A stretch of DNA of 64,000 bases from Paenibacillus chibensis (GCF_004001045.1 NZ_BIMK01000002.1:62001-126000); one strand, 5' to 3'; numbered from the stretch's first letter, positions 44,701 through 52,936 are shown. Translations and numbers: made by a program. The notes: generated from the letters alone by a model not told the origin.

Positions 44701-46478
44701 GCTCCGCGATAAAAGGCGGCCGACGACGCCGCCATGCCGGAGGCTCCGTATTTGTAGCTCTTGGTTTCCGGATCGTGATAATACGCATTGCCTTCTAGAA
44801 GCCGCTGCGTCAGTTCCGTCCTGCGCGCTGCGCCTGTTTGAACCGGCGCCTTGTACCGGTCCAGCACCATTCCCGTCATCGGATCAGAGTCGAGCGCCCC
44901 TTCTGTCACGACGGAGGAGGCTTTAAGAACTACCGTCAGCGGAATCGGCTCGATAACCGGCTGAGCCGTGGTTCCGCTGACAGTAAAGGTCACCAGATTT
45001 GATGCCGGGTCGCCGGAAGCCTGAGCCGTCAATCCTGCCGGCAGGCCGGCGACGCTGTAATCGAGATCCGTCAGCAGGCCTTCCTTGACGGTTCCGGACT
45101 TGATCCGGATCGTAAAGGATCCCCCGGCCGTAGTGGGTCCCGTCATCCCTAAGCTGTTCGAAAGGAGATCCCCGGTGATTTTTGGCGTAAAGTGCTCCAG
45201 GGTAATTCCTTTAACAATACGCGAGTCGTCATAAGCCCCGGTCGTCACGGCCGTTTTGCGGATCACAACGCCAAGCTCAGCGGCGGACGTAACATCCGCG
45301 TTCGCTCTGCCGCCGATCGTGAATGTCACTTGATGAAGCTGCGCTTTCGCCCCGGTGACGGTTAGCCCTGCAGGCAAGCCGCTTACTTCGTAATCCTGCG
45401 GATCCAGCTCTCCCGTCTTCAGGGATCCGGTAGCGACGGTTACCGCAAACTGATTATCCGAGGGACTGACGTCCCGCAAGGAGACCATTCGAATCGTATG
45501 CTTCTCCGCATCGGCCCGGGCAGACAGCGGTGTGATGTACTGGGCATTATGGGGGGCAAAGCTTCCCAGTTTCGCGATATCGAAATCCGTTTTATTATCG
45601 CCGGTGTTCCAACCGTTTCCATACAGCTCCGCCTCGGTGCCGATCAGGCTTGGCACGCCGGTGCCAAGATTCGGATCTTCCGCTTTGCGGACAAGCGTCT
45701 TTTGCGCCGACGGTGCCGTGGCAGCTCCTGTTCCGCTATAGCTTAAGGCATCTCCATATCCCACAAAATCCGATACCGATGAGACGGCTGAGCTAGCCGG
45801 ATTGGGAACGGTTAATGCTGTCGAATTGGTTACAAGGGCAACTTTGCCGGTCTTATTATCCATATTGATGCTTCCCGCATCATCGGGCGTCGGCAGATCG
45901 GGAACGCTAGCCGACGGGTCACCCGCTTCCCGGACCAAATAATATCCCTTGGCGCGAATCGTCCCTTGCAGCGGTGTTACCGACCATGAAGCGCTATCCT
46001 TTGTGCTCGTACTTGCAGCATACTGAACCGACCAGCCTGACAGATTCACATCGTTATCCGCCGGATTGTACAGCTCGATAAAATCATATTTGTACAGCGC
46101 ATCATTATTCTGGCTGCCTCCGCCAAAAATTTTGCTGATGACGACGGGTTTGTCCGTTTCAGCCGCATCGTTTTGGGCGGAAGCCTCGGAAGCCATCATT
46201 TCGTTTGCTGCCGGAGAGATTCCCCCTTCTTCGGAACTCTCTGGCACAGAAGCGCTCTCTGCATCGTCCATGCTGGCATCCGTACCGGCAGCACCGGTTT
46301 GTTCCGGCACGTCGGCCATTCCGGCATTCCCCCCGGATGGTTCCGTTTCGCTATCCTCGGCATAGGCCAACGGATTTCCCAATCCGAAGCCGGCAGCAGC
46401 CGGATGCATCAAAAGCGCTGCCATTATCGCAATCGTTATTTTTTTGAAACGCGGGGTCCTGCGGCTCATGTATGACAT
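41790..46478 (-). CDS. Giant S-layer-anchored protein with lamin-tail and DUF2252 domains
   Basis: 1562-residue exported surface protein. Parts in order: signal peptide (1-39, ...PLAYA), acidic low-complexity stretch (40-105), lamin-tail domain (about 108-215, FIELYNPADNDVNLSGWSVQ), two repeats of an extracellular beta domain (about 330-540), a DUF2252 domain (about 548-1005) with WISGDAHLANVGFFDD and FDLNDYDGSY, a cadherin-like beta sandwich (about 1015-1095), a Gly/Asn-rich linker (about 1097-1160), a beta domain (about 1172-1365) and three SLH repeats (about 1370-1560). The SLH repeats bind pyruvylated wall polymer. GGAGG 7 bases before the ATG. The G-D-x-H-x-x-N and D-x-N-D motifs of DUF2252 resemble those of aminoglycoside/choline kinases, an odd thing outside the cell. 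It is transcribed alone. Confidence 0.9.
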   Translation of the reverse strand: MSYMSRRTPRFKKITIAIMAALLMHPAAAGFGLGNPLAYAEDSETEPSGGNAGMADVPEQTGAAGTDASMDDAESASVPESSEEGGISPAANEMMASEASAQNDAAETDKPVVISKIFGGGSQNNDALYKYDFIELYNPADNDVNLSGWSVQYAASTSTKDSASWSVTPLQGTIRAKGYYLVREAGDPSASVPDLPTPDDAGSINMDNKTGKVALVTNSTALTVPNPASSAVSSVSDFVGYGDALSYSGTGAATAPSAQKTLVRKAEDPNLGTGVPSLIGTEAELYGNGWNTGDNKTDFDIAKLGSFAPHNAQYITPLSARADAEKHTIRMVSLRDVSPSDNQFAVTVATGSLKTGELDPQDYEVSGLPAGLTVTGAKAQLHQVTFTIGGRANADVTSAAELGVVIRKTAVTTGAYDDSRIVKGITLEHFTPKITGDLLSNSLGMTGPTTAGGSFTIRIKSGTVKEGLLTDLDYSVAGLPAGLTAQASGDPASNLVTFTVSGTTAQPVIEPIPLTVVLKASSVVTEGALDSDPMTGMVLDRYKAPVQTGAARRTELTQRLLEGNAYYHDPETKSYKYGASGMAASSAAFYRGAPYLMYQDLGGVIPVPDSWKKLSGVKTWISGDAHLANVGFFDDKSGNIVFDLNDYDGSYIAPFYLDLIRVTSSLYLTRDSEKIDMSDAEIRSLAGDMLDQYMRTLQSLIGNNGKNTEASKLDMSHVNDGFTKTIMTKLGKKTQLDQLLKWTVPTADGKHSTGVLNVAGKPDKYRVPSASERAEVELNWQKYVDTLSPEFVQTKLAEHQDYFKIKDVAVRIYQGLGSIGSQRYNVLIEGATGSSDDDILLDVKQSFKPDMFENAEEAQTTAYDDYPGGDGARVKAAYEKLSLDPEPFLGYFDSGARSFFVHKISLYKGDYEDASGGTFKTKENYADYVGYAAKAFAYAHARSSGSDDTFEKSVIGQVYGNGAWNTFETTLLNLGEDYYRQVTSDYELMKPDMIGGRLIDVASLKGLDVKGVTLSPAFDRDKLNYSAQVYNSVSSVEVTASSLDGKATMTLNGALYSSTIPKSVELRPGANQIDIVVTAQDGVTSKTYMVQIERKQAGGGNGGNNGNNGNEGNNGNNGNEGNNGNNGGGNSGGTGGGSNGSNGGNTSNGGGTGTNGSGTKPPVNLGGAGANTLVIDAGTFEKALSEARQDPSANHQLSFDVTGHESGEMQLQLPFDELRQAAKTMPDLVLMLHAGNVNYRLPVRTVDFESLVQKWGAQSGAGTINIRIQSGSGNAETAMRDQLKTADFMPQSAPVEALLYAADKNGNPSEIRHLNGGYAVMTIPFTASIPAGDLVAVRINKDGTVTVVPAVFKDGNAILHIRDNGTYAVAQAKPRSFVDISKHWAKSEIELLAGKRIVKGISSQAFSPDKAMSRAELTALFAKAFALEEDHSFAGFADVSASDWYAGSVAALSKAGIVSGFPGGSFKPSEAISREQLAVMMVKAADLAGKPLQASAAEQTAGSFKDAGLISGYARDAVQACRIAGIIQGNPDGSFMPQASVTRAQAAIMMKQLLQVIGFINE

Positions 46479-46631
46479 GTAAATCCTCCAAATGATTGTA
46501 GTCTATTCAATTGTATGCTCTCACTGTCATCGGAGGATTTGCGGAATGTAAACTCTGCGGATGACGGAACGCCAAAAGCACGGTTCACTCGTCCGGTGAC
46601 CGTGCTTTTCGTCAATGTGCATTCCATGCTA

Positions 46632-46907
46632 TTACGGCTCCATTCGGAGATGAAAGCCTTCCATTTCGTTTTCCGCCTCTTGGAATAACTCTAGTACAAG
46701 CCTACTGTATTCTCCAAGCTTCGCTTCGCTTTCTTGAAATTTTACCCAACGGATCATAAGCGGCATGGAAGCATAGCCGGTCAGAGCATCCCATAACGCA
46801 TCCAAATTGCCTCCGTAATAATCGGGCAGCTTCAATTCTTCTTGTAAAAAAGCATGCAATTGTTCCTTGTTATCGATTTTGCCGCCATCCAATATAATTT
46901 CACGCAA
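46632..46907 (-). CDS. Barstar-family ribonuclease inhibitor
   Basis: 91 residues, the size of barstar. The hallmark DYYGGNLDALWDALTGY closely matches the barnase-binding helix region of Bacillus amyloliquefaciens barstar, including the Asp that fills the RNase active site. TTG start behind GGAGG. It lies 18 bp downstream of a barnase-type gene in the same transcript, so it protects the producer from misplaced enzyme in the cytoplasm. Confidence 0.9.
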   Translation of the reverse strand: MREIILDGGKIDNKEQLHAFLQEELKLPDYYGGNLDALWDALTGYASMPLMIRWVKFQESEAKLGEYSRLVLELFQEAENEMEGFHLRMEP

Positions 46908-46925
46908 TTTTGAATCCTCCTACCA

Positions 46926-47465
46926 TCACTTGATCGGCTTGAACGTCTCATAGTGATCTTCCGTCTTATAAATTAACCCGTCACTTGAAAAAAGGATCCG
47001 GTCTTTGCCGCGATGGCCGGATTTATAGTTGATATCGGCTTCGTACCATATCCTTCCCTTTTTTGCGGGCAGCTTTTTTTCGCGGTTCTGGAACACATCG
47101 CCGCCGATGCTTTTCCCGGGCGCCACGTCCTGCAGGTTCCCTCCTTGGGGATCCCAGCCGAGCTTTTTCGCTTCGGCCTTCGTAATGAAATTGTCCGGCA
47201 GCTCATGATGGACTCTGATATACTCCGCGACGCCTTCAAACGTGGTGAGCTTGGCGGTTGCTGCAGGCGACTTTGGCGATTGGGTTCCGGATTGGGATTG
47301 GGGCTGGGATTGGGACTGAGATTGAGACTGAGATTGAGACTGAGATTGAGATTGAGACTGCGATGGGTTCGCCAACCCGTTTTCGTTCAACCCGCAACCG
47401 GTCAACAGCAATAGACAGCTGAGCAGTGCAAACAATACAGATTTTAAAGCTTTCAATGATTTCAT
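46926..47465 (-). CDS. Lipoprotein barnase-type ribonuclease
   Basis: 179 residues: signal with lipobox LTGC (Cys 24), a 24-residue Ser-Gln repeat (about 35-58), then a full barnase domain (about 72-179). The active-site residues are present: Glu in WYEADINY (E142), Arg in GHRGKDRIL (R152, R156) and His in TEDHYETF (H171), equal to barnase E73, R83, R87 and H102. Most barnases are freely secreted; this one appears lipid-anchored on a flexible arm. ATG 47465 has a poor site; TTG 47456 (GAGG 9 bases ahead) is a real alternative that keeps the lipobox. Barstar follows. Confidence 0.88.
   Translation of the reverse strand: MKSLKALKSVLFALLSCLLLLTGCGLNENGLANPSQSQSQSQSQSQSQSQSQSQPQSQSGTQSPKSPAATAKLTTFEGVAEYIRVHHELPDNFITKAEAKKLGWDPQGGNLQDVAPGKSIGGDVFQNREKKLPAKKGRIWYEADINYKSGHRGKDRILFSSDGLIYKTEDHYETFKPIK
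47290..47373. repeat. Hexanucleotide repeat coding (Ser-Gln)n
   Basis: Tandem 6-base units (plus-strand gattga/gactga/gattgg types) that encode alternating Ser and Gln in the barnase lipoprotein. Units of six keep frame, so slippage would change arm length without loss of function. Confidence 0.85.
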
Positions 47466-47900
47466 CCTCGCTTCTTTGTTGATCGTCACCTGATATGTAC
47501 GCATCCGCCTCGATGAAGTTTCGCTTTTGAGCGGTACCCGGAGCTTGGTTTTAAGCTTATTGCTGCTCTGGCACCCTGTCCGCAAAATATAAGAAAAAGC
47601 TCGATAGACGTTCTTTCTAAGCAGACTTACCGCACGTAAATGTTGTATTTCTTGCGATATCAGGTGAACCATGCATTGAATTTCATAACTTCTGCTATCA
47701 ACAAATAAGCCTCCCCGAGAGGCGGCTTAAGGTTCATGTGCCGACGGCTTCATACAGGATCACACCGTCCGACTCTTTCGAATCTATTTTTACTGCGAAT
47801 CAGATTCTTAGTCCATTCGTTGACCCTTTCCTCACTTGGTCGCCATCTTTGGCTTATCCGATCCTTTCTAACTCAGCACGTCTTCCATGCGAGTAGGTAC
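47466..47900. other. Intergenic region upstream of barnase gene
   Basis: About 435 bases. It holds the SnoaL-gene terminator at 47702-47731 and, presumably, the barnase-barstar promoter. An open frame extends back from the barnase start to 47672, but has no signal-peptide logic or ribosome binding site. Nothing else is supported. Confidence 0.5.
47702..47731 (-). terminator. Probable terminator of the SnoaL-like gene
   Basis: Stem TAAGCC/GGCTTA with inner G/C pairs (47708-47731) and a short T-rich tail on the minus strand. Confidence 0.55.
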
Positions 47901-48320
47901 CTATTCGTATCTTTTCAGCGGCATCCCGACATATTCCCGAAACGCCGAAATTCTGTGACCCTCGTATTCGAAAACGATGGCCAGCTCATTCTGGTACGGC
48001 GATTCATTCAAGCTCCCTTCGGCACGAAAAGCCACCATGCCCCGCTTGCCATCTTCGATTTCAAACAAAGGCGCCAATCGGACCTCCAGCACCTCTCGCT
48101 CGAAGCGGACCAGGTCCTTGAATCGCTCGCCCCCATGCTGCTCCTCCTTCCACTCCTCGAAAGGCAGCGGAACCCGGAACGAAAACTCTCCGGTAATGAG
48201 CGCCAGAAAGTCGTCTGTCTCCCCTTCTTCGATCGCCCGTTGAAAAGCTTGAAACGCCCTGGTAGTCCGTCCTTGAACCAGTTCTTCCCCAACATTCGTA
48301 CCCGAATACTTCTTTTCCAT
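47901..48320 (-). CDS. SnoaL/NTF2-like small protein
   Basis: 139 residues with the layout of the NTF2-like cone fold: N-terminal helices (TTRAFQAFQRAIEEGETDDF), then beta strands with FSFRVPLPFEEW and a C-terminal YEGHRISAFREYVG, typical of SnoaL-like ketosteroid-isomerase relatives. No reaction can be assigned. AGGGAG lies 8 bases before the ATG. It is divergent from a WYL regulator, and a 31-bp palindrome lies in the 108-bp gap, so it is almost certainly that regulator's target. Confidence 0.75.
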   Translation of the reverse strand: MEKKYSGTNVGEELVQGRTTRAFQAFQRAIEEGETDDFLALITGEFSFRVPLPFEEWKEEQHGGERFKDLVRFEREVLEVRLAPLFEIEDGKRGMVAFRAEGSLNESPYQNELAIVFEYEGHRISAFREYVGMPLKRYE

Positions 48321-48365
48321 ATAACATTCTCCCTTCATTCCTTTATTTTCCTCTCTAAGGTATCA

Positions 48366-48396
48366 TGTAAATAAGACAGTTCCTGTCTTATTTACA
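48366..48396. promoter_or_regulatory. 31-bp perfect palindrome, operator of the WYL regulator
   Basis: Arms of 14 bp (48366-48379 TGTAAATAAGACAG and 48383-48396 its exact complement) with a 3-base spacer. It sits midway between the divergent SnoaL-like gene and the WYL regulator, where it would overlap both promoters. It is not followed by a T run, so it is not a terminator. Confidence 0.75.
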
Positions 48397-48428
48397 AAAA
48401 TCGCCGGATGTTTGAAAGGAGCCTTCCT

Positions 48429-49379
48429 TTGCAAAAATCACAGCGTCTTATCGAGCTCATGATGGTAATCAATATGAAGAAAAACGTCACGGTAAGCGAA
48501 TTGGCCGAAGAATTTGGCATATCCCCGCGAACCATTACCAGGGATTTGCGCGACCTAAGCGAGCTGGGCTTTCCGATATATTCGGTTCAGGGCCGAGGCG
48601 GCGGATACAGGCTTTTGCGCGATCGTATGCTGCCTCCGATCGGGTTCTTGGAGAGCGAAGCGATTGCCATTTTTCTGGCTTGCCAGTCTCTGCAATATTT
48701 CGGTTCGCTGCCCTTTGAAGAAAGCTCGAATTCGGCGCTTCGAAAGTTCTATCACTACCTTCCGGCAGACGTCAAAGAGCAAATCGGCCGGTTAAAAGAC
48801 AAAGTCGTCATCTGGAATCCGCGCCGCTCGATGTCGTCGGAGGATCTGGGCACCCTGCTGAAGGCCGTCATGACCCGCTCCGTCGTCACGATCCGTTATC
48901 GTTCATCGGAACAGGGAGACTCCTGCAGGGACATCCAGCCGATCGGATTGTATGCGAGCAATGGATACTGGTACTGCCCGGCTTACTGCTTCATGCGCAA
49001 GACGTACCGGTTATTTCGCGCGGACCGCATCGAATCGGCTGCCTTGAATCCCGCCGTTCCCTTCCGGGAAGACGTAGATCGAAGGACCGTGTTCGATTGG
49101 GAAGCGCCCGAGAAAGAACAGATGGAGCAGACGACATTTGTCGTTCGCCTTACCCCGCGCGGAGTCGCCAAGCTGGAACCGAACGGACGGTTCGAGGGGC
49201 AAGTGCAGCGCCTGGCGGATGGCAGCGGGGAAATCCGGATGAGCATACCCGTGAAGGACCTTTCTTTTTATTGCGACATGATCTGGGAAATCGGCGAAGA
49301 CGCGACCATCGTCGAACCCGAGCAAGCCGTGACGGGTATGAAGGACAAGATCGAAAGAATGAGATCACTTTATGCCTGA
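48429..49379 (+). CDS. HTH-WYL transcriptional regulator
   Basis: 316 residues. N-terminal winged HTH of the HTH_11 type (VTVSELAEEFGISPRTITRD, wing GRGGGYRLLRD) and a WYL domain in the middle (about 135-215; the YWYCPAYCFMRKTYRLFRADR segment corresponds to the W-Y-L and R-F-F-x-x-x-R positions) and a WCX extension. A TTG start at 48429 has AAAGGAG 9 bases upstream; ATG 48408 has none. WYL domains bind nucleic acid or nucleotide ligands. It likely controls itself and the divergent SnoaL-like gene. Confidence 0.88.
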   Translation: MQKSQRLIELMMVINMKKNVTVSELAEEFGISPRTITRDLRDLSELGFPIYSVQGRGGGYRLLRDRMLPPIGFLESEAIAIFLACQSLQYFGSLPFEESSNSALRKFYHYLPADVKEQIGRLKDKVVIWNPRRSMSSEDLGTLLKAVMTRSVVTIRYRSSEQGDSCRDIQPIGLYASNGYWYCPAYCFMRKTYRLFRADRIESAALNPAVPFREDVDRRTVFDWEAPEKEQMEQTTFVVRLTPRGVAKLEPNGRFEGQVQRLADGSGEIRMSIPVKDLSFYCDMIWEIGEDATIVEPEQAVTGMKDKIERMRSLYA

Positions 49380-49404
49380 TCGGATCATGCCGCTGTCAAC
49401 CGTC

Positions 49405-49459
49405 AACCCAAAAATGCGCAGCTCCGCATGAACGGAACCTGCGCATTTTTGGGTTTTAT
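49405..49459. terminator. Bidirectional terminator (WYL / acyltransferase)
   Basis: A 17-bp perfect stem (49405-49421 with 49439-49455), 17-base loop and T run. It is one of the strongest hairpins in the window, between converging genes. Confidence 0.85.
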
Positions 49460-49462
49460 TTC

Positions 49463-50662
49463 TCAGTACATGGCGGCTTTGCCGCGGAAATCCGCTTCGG
49501 ATTCGGCTTGCTTCGGCGCGCGCCGTTTGGCACCGACGATCCACCTTGCTCCCGGCAGGCGGGACAATGTATAGCTGATGCCGAGTGAGGCGGCGGCGGT
49601 CAGGAAGAACGTCAGCAGTGTAACCGGCAGATGGCTGCCCGTCAGCGTCAACGGTCTCGTGAAAAAGGCGATGCAGTAAATGACCAGGGCATGTACCAGG
49701 TAGCCGCCAAACGAGTATTTTCCGATCCAGCCGAGCAGCCGCAAAAACGACGCGCTCCGCCCCTTCAGCATCAGCAAAAGGCCATAGAGCAGCAGTATCT
49801 GCGCCACGATGATGAGAAACGTCGACGGTTTCAGATAGGTTGAAATGTTCAGGTTGACAACCTCGCCGGATCCCTGCAGCACATCGTATCCCAGCCGGAT
49901 GTACATGCCGATAAACACGAGTCCGCTCCACGGCAGCAGCTTGATGCACCAGGCCCGGCACTTCTCGATATTCGCGGCCCAGACGGCGCCGGCCACGAAA
50001 TAGAATCCGTACATAATAAATGAATAACTGCGATATTGAATCAGCTCGCTCCAGGGACTGCCCAGCCTGGACGACCAGCCGCCCATCTGATGATATGAAA
50101 GATACAGCAGGCCCATATACATGAGGCCTGTCCCCACTACGATCGCGACCACCCTTCGGCTCCGGGCACGCTCACTCATTACGTCCAGCCGTTTGCGGAC
50201 ATGGCGAACGCCTCCAGCCAGAACCGGAAAGAAAATGTAGAACTGGAGTATCATCAGGATAAACCAGAGCTGATAGCCGGTCTGCGGCAAAAACATTTCC
50301 TTGAGCAGCGAGCCGAAATCCTGTCCCCCCTTTTGCCAAAAGCCCGGCGTAAACACGCGGACATACAGCCAATAGATAACCGTCCATATCAGAAAGGGAA
50401 CATATACGTCTCCGAGCCTTTTTCGTAAAAAAGAGCCATAGCGGATCTTGCCGCCGTAGTGGTAAAACATCAGCACCGCGGATAAAAACACGAACGTCGG
50501 CGTGCCGAATCGGGTGAAATGATAGATCATCGTCAGCATAATGGAGTCGGCGGATTCAATATCGGCCCTATAAATGTACTCAGCGATGGCGTGCTGCATC
50601 ACGATCGCCAGGAAAGCAAGCCCCCTCAGTTGAGTCCACTCTTCGATGCGCGGTTTGCCCAT
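49463..50662 (-). CDS. Acyltransferase-3 family membrane protein
   Basis: 399 residues, about ten helices, family AT-3 (OafA/YrhL/WecH-like): O-acylation of a surface sugar or wall component at the membrane. Signs: the opening EWTQLRGLAFLAIVMQHAI with the R-G...H motif of the active site, and TPTFVFLSAVLMFYHYG. GGAGG precedes ATG 50662. Single gene; acceptor unknown. Confidence 0.85.
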   Translation of the reverse strand: MGKPRIEEWTQLRGLAFLAIVMQHAIAEYIYRADIESADSIMLTMIYHFTRFGTPTFVFLSAVLMFYHYGGKIRYGSFLRKRLGDVYVPFLIWTVIYWLYVRVFTPGFWQKGGQDFGSLLKEMFLPQTGYQLWFILMILQFYIFFPVLAGGVRHVRKRLDVMSERARSRRVVAIVVGTGLMYMGLLYLSYHQMGGWSSRLGSPWSELIQYRSYSFIMYGFYFVAGAVWAANIEKCRAWCIKLLPWSGLVFIGMYIRLGYDVLQGSGEVVNLNISTYLKPSTFLIIVAQILLLYGLLLMLKGRSASFLRLLGWIGKYSFGGYLVHALVIYCIAFFTRPLTLTGSHLPVTLLTFFLTAAASLGISYTLSRLPGARWIVGAKRRAPKQAESEADFRGKAAMY

Positions 50663-50735
50663 GAAATGATATCCTCCTTCATTAGCAGTTATGCGCAAGT
50701 ATACTCTTTTAAGATTAAATGAACCTTAAATCGAG

Positions 50736-51187
50736 GATGCGGATCCAGTGCTGGACTATAACCAAAAGCTTCCTTTTGATGATGATACGGTTGAATTCGT
50801 CATGGCATCTCGAAGTTTGAATATGTGGATCATCTTCAAGCCGTGATCCGATTCAATCATTGACGAGGATGAATATATGCTCTCACGGCAGGATGCATGG
50901 CCCTTGTTGAAACCAGAACATGCAGTGATGGATTTCAGGGTGCTTCGCATGGAGTTTTTCTACTTTCCTGCGTATCCAGCGGGGTATGATCCTATTGAAC
51001 TATCTTTATTGAGGCAATCTCAATTAAACGTTGCCTACCAGACGCAGAGCAAATACTTTACGTGAATCCAATACCGTATGCGGAGCAGCATGTGGATTCG
51101 CGGAAAAAAGAGCGGCCTGAAAAGCCCGTGAGGCATTCCAAACGCAGAAAAAGAAAGCCGATTAAAAGAAAACTGCGCCGCAGATAA
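50736..51187 (+). pseudogene. Decayed SAM-dependent methyltransferase fragment
   Basis: No intact frame, but pieces of one protein in order. In one frame: LDYNQKLPFDDDTVEFVMASRS (typical motif II region of class I methyltransferases, about 50751-50815); after a shift, YVDHLQAVIRFNH; then the first frame again with RVLRMEFFYFPAYPAG and LRQSQLNVAYQ to 51065; then a third piece with a very basic tail ending at 51187. Stop codons and frameshifts separate the pieces and the SAM-binding N-terminus is missing. I infer a 5'-truncated relic. Confidence 0.5.
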
Positions 51188-51231
51188 ATAGAAGAGCGAA
51201 ATGTGCGCGGAGCTTCAGCCTCCGGTTGATG

Positions 51232-51276
51232 TAAAAACGGCGGTCTGCCATCGTTTATCACGAGGCAGACCGCCGT
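51232..51276 (-). terminator. Terminator of tyrS
   Basis: A 13-bp perfect stem (51237-51249 with 51264-51276), 14-base loop and five T on the minus strand. Confidence 0.88.
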
Positions 51277-51340
51277 ATTGTATTCATGCTGCTTTGTTAT
51301 CGCCGCCGGCATCAAGCCGGTACGCTTTAGGAGAGCTTGA

Positions 51341-52600
51341 TTAGGAAAGCTTCACCAGGCTGTAGTTTTTCTTGCCTTTGCGGATAATGATGAAACGTCC
51401 GCCGATCGCATGATCCGCCGTCACTTCAAAGCCCACGTCGCTGACCTTCTCGCCGTTCATCGAGATTGCACCATTGGTGACATCCTCGCGCGCCTGGCGC
51501 TTGGACTTCACGATGCCGAGATCGACGAGCCAGTCGACGATATTTTTCGATTCCTGGGTGGCTTCGAACGTTGGCATTTCTTTGAAGCCCTGCTCAATTT
51601 CATCGGCCGTGAGCGATTTGATATCCCCGGTGAACAGCGCGGCGGTAATCCGTTTAGCCTGCTCCAGCAGTTCCTCGCCGTGCACGAATCTCGTCATTTC
51701 CTCAGCCAGCGTCTTCTGCGCTTCGCGTTTATGCGGCTCAGTCTCTACCTTTTCAGCCAGCTCATCGATTTTCTCTTTGGAAAGGAACGTAAAGTATTTC
51801 AGGTATTTCACAACGTCGCGGTCGTCGGTGTTCGCCCAGAACTGGTAGAACTCGAACGGCGTCGTTTTGTTCGGATCAAGCCAGATGGCGCCGCCGGCTG
51901 TTTTGCCGAACTTGGTGCCGTCGGCTTTCAGCATCAGCGGAATTGTCAGGCCGAAGGCTTTTGCCTCGGCGCCTTCCTTTTTCCGGATCAGGTCCAGACC
52001 GCTTGTGATGTTCCCCCACTGGTCGGAGCCGCCGATCTGTAGTTGGACATCTTCGTGCTGGTACAAATGCAGGTAGTCGAGCGACTGCAAAATCTGGTAC
52101 GAGAACTCCGTGAAGGAAATGCCGCTATCCAGTCTGCTCGCAACGACATCCTTCGCCAGCATGGAGTTAATGCTGAAGTTTTTGCCATAATCGCGCAGGA
52201 ACTCGATCACGTTGATTTTATGCGTCCAGTCGTAATTGTTCACCATCCGGATCTGATTGTCGCCTTCGGTGACGAACAGCTTGCGCATTTGCTCGGTCAA
52301 CGCGTCTACGTTCGCCTGAACCTGTTCCAGGGTCTGAAGCGAACGTTCAGTTTGACGGCCGCTCGGGTCGCCGATCGTGCCGGTTGCCCCGCCGATCAGA
52401 ATGACCGGACGATGCCCTGCCAGCTGGAAGCGTTTCAGTACCATGAATGGAATCAAGTGGCCGATATGCATGCTGTCCCCGGTCGGATCCACCCCGCAGT
52501 AGAGGGAAATCGCCTTTTGATTCGTCAGCTCGCGCAATCCTTCCGCATCCGTTTGTTGATTGATGGCATCGCGCCATTCCAGTTCATCGATAATATTCAC
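51341..52600 (-). CDS. tyrS: Tyrosyl-tRNA synthetase
   Basis: Class I synthetase charging tRNA-Tyr, about 419 residues. Rossmann domain with the HIGH motif (SMHIGHLIP), tyrosine-binding YQILQSLDYLHL and GGSDQWGN, the KMSKS counterpart KFGKT, and a C-terminal S4 RNA-binding domain (about 350-415). GTG 52600 is preferred because GAGGGG lies 9 bases ahead; ATG 52606 is only 3 bases from it. It is controlled by a T-box. Confidence 0.95.
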   Translation of the reverse strand: MNIIDELEWRDAINQQTDAEGLRELTNQKAISLYCGVDPTGDSMHIGHLIPFMVLKRFQLAGHRPVILIGGATGTIGDPSGRQTERSLQTLEQVQANVDALTEQMRKLFVTEGDNQIRMVNNYDWTHKINVIEFLRDYGKNFSINSMLAKDVVASRLDSGISFTEFSYQILQSLDYLHLYQHEDVQLQIGGSDQWGNITSGLDLIRKKEGAEAKAFGLTIPLMLKADGTKFGKTAGGAIWLDPNKTTPFEFYQFWANTDDRDVVKYLKYFTFLSKEKIDELAEKVETEPHKREAQKTLAEEMTRFVHGEELLEQAKRITAALFTGDIKSLTADEIEQGFKEMPTFEATQESKNIVDWLVDLGIVKSKRQAREDVTNGAISMNGEKVSDVGFEVTADHAIGGRFIIIRKGKKNYSLVKLS

Positions 52601-52657
52601 AATCATACACCCCTCAAATTAATATCCTTATAACGAATCGCCATTCCTCCCGTTGAA

Positions 52658-52930
52658 AAACAAAAAATCGCCCCCTTGTCGTAAGACATAGGGACGATTG
52701 TTAACCGTGTTACCACCCAGATTGCACCCATGGAGCTGCGCTGTAACGCAAGCCATGCATGCCGCTCTTCAGGCGAGGTATCGTTCGCCGCTTCCGCTCG
52801 GCATTACCCGAGATACTCCAAAGTGTAATTCGCAGGCTTCGTGTGTACCGGGTTTCATCCACCCCCGGCTTTCTGGAACAGGGACGACAGCTGCTACTGG
52901 GCTCTTTCAACGTATATCGCATATAAGATT
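52658..52930 (-). promoter_or_regulatory. T-box leader of tyrS, Tyr specifier
   Basis: Minus-strand leader with the T-box GGGTGGTAACACGG (52705-52718), a terminator (stem AATCG/CGATT plus CCC/GGG, about 52662-52702) with six T, and stem I containing GAAT-TAC-ACTTTGGAG. The UAC specifier (52825-52827) codes for Tyr, matching the downstream gene. Confidence 0.92.
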
Positions 52931-52936
52931 ACAGAC

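Noticed and set aside
47290..47373. Short tandem repeat considered as a CRISPR-like or VNTR locus
   Set aside because: Units are 6 bases, have no spacers and encode the Ser-Gln arm of a supported protein. Kept as a coding repeat only.
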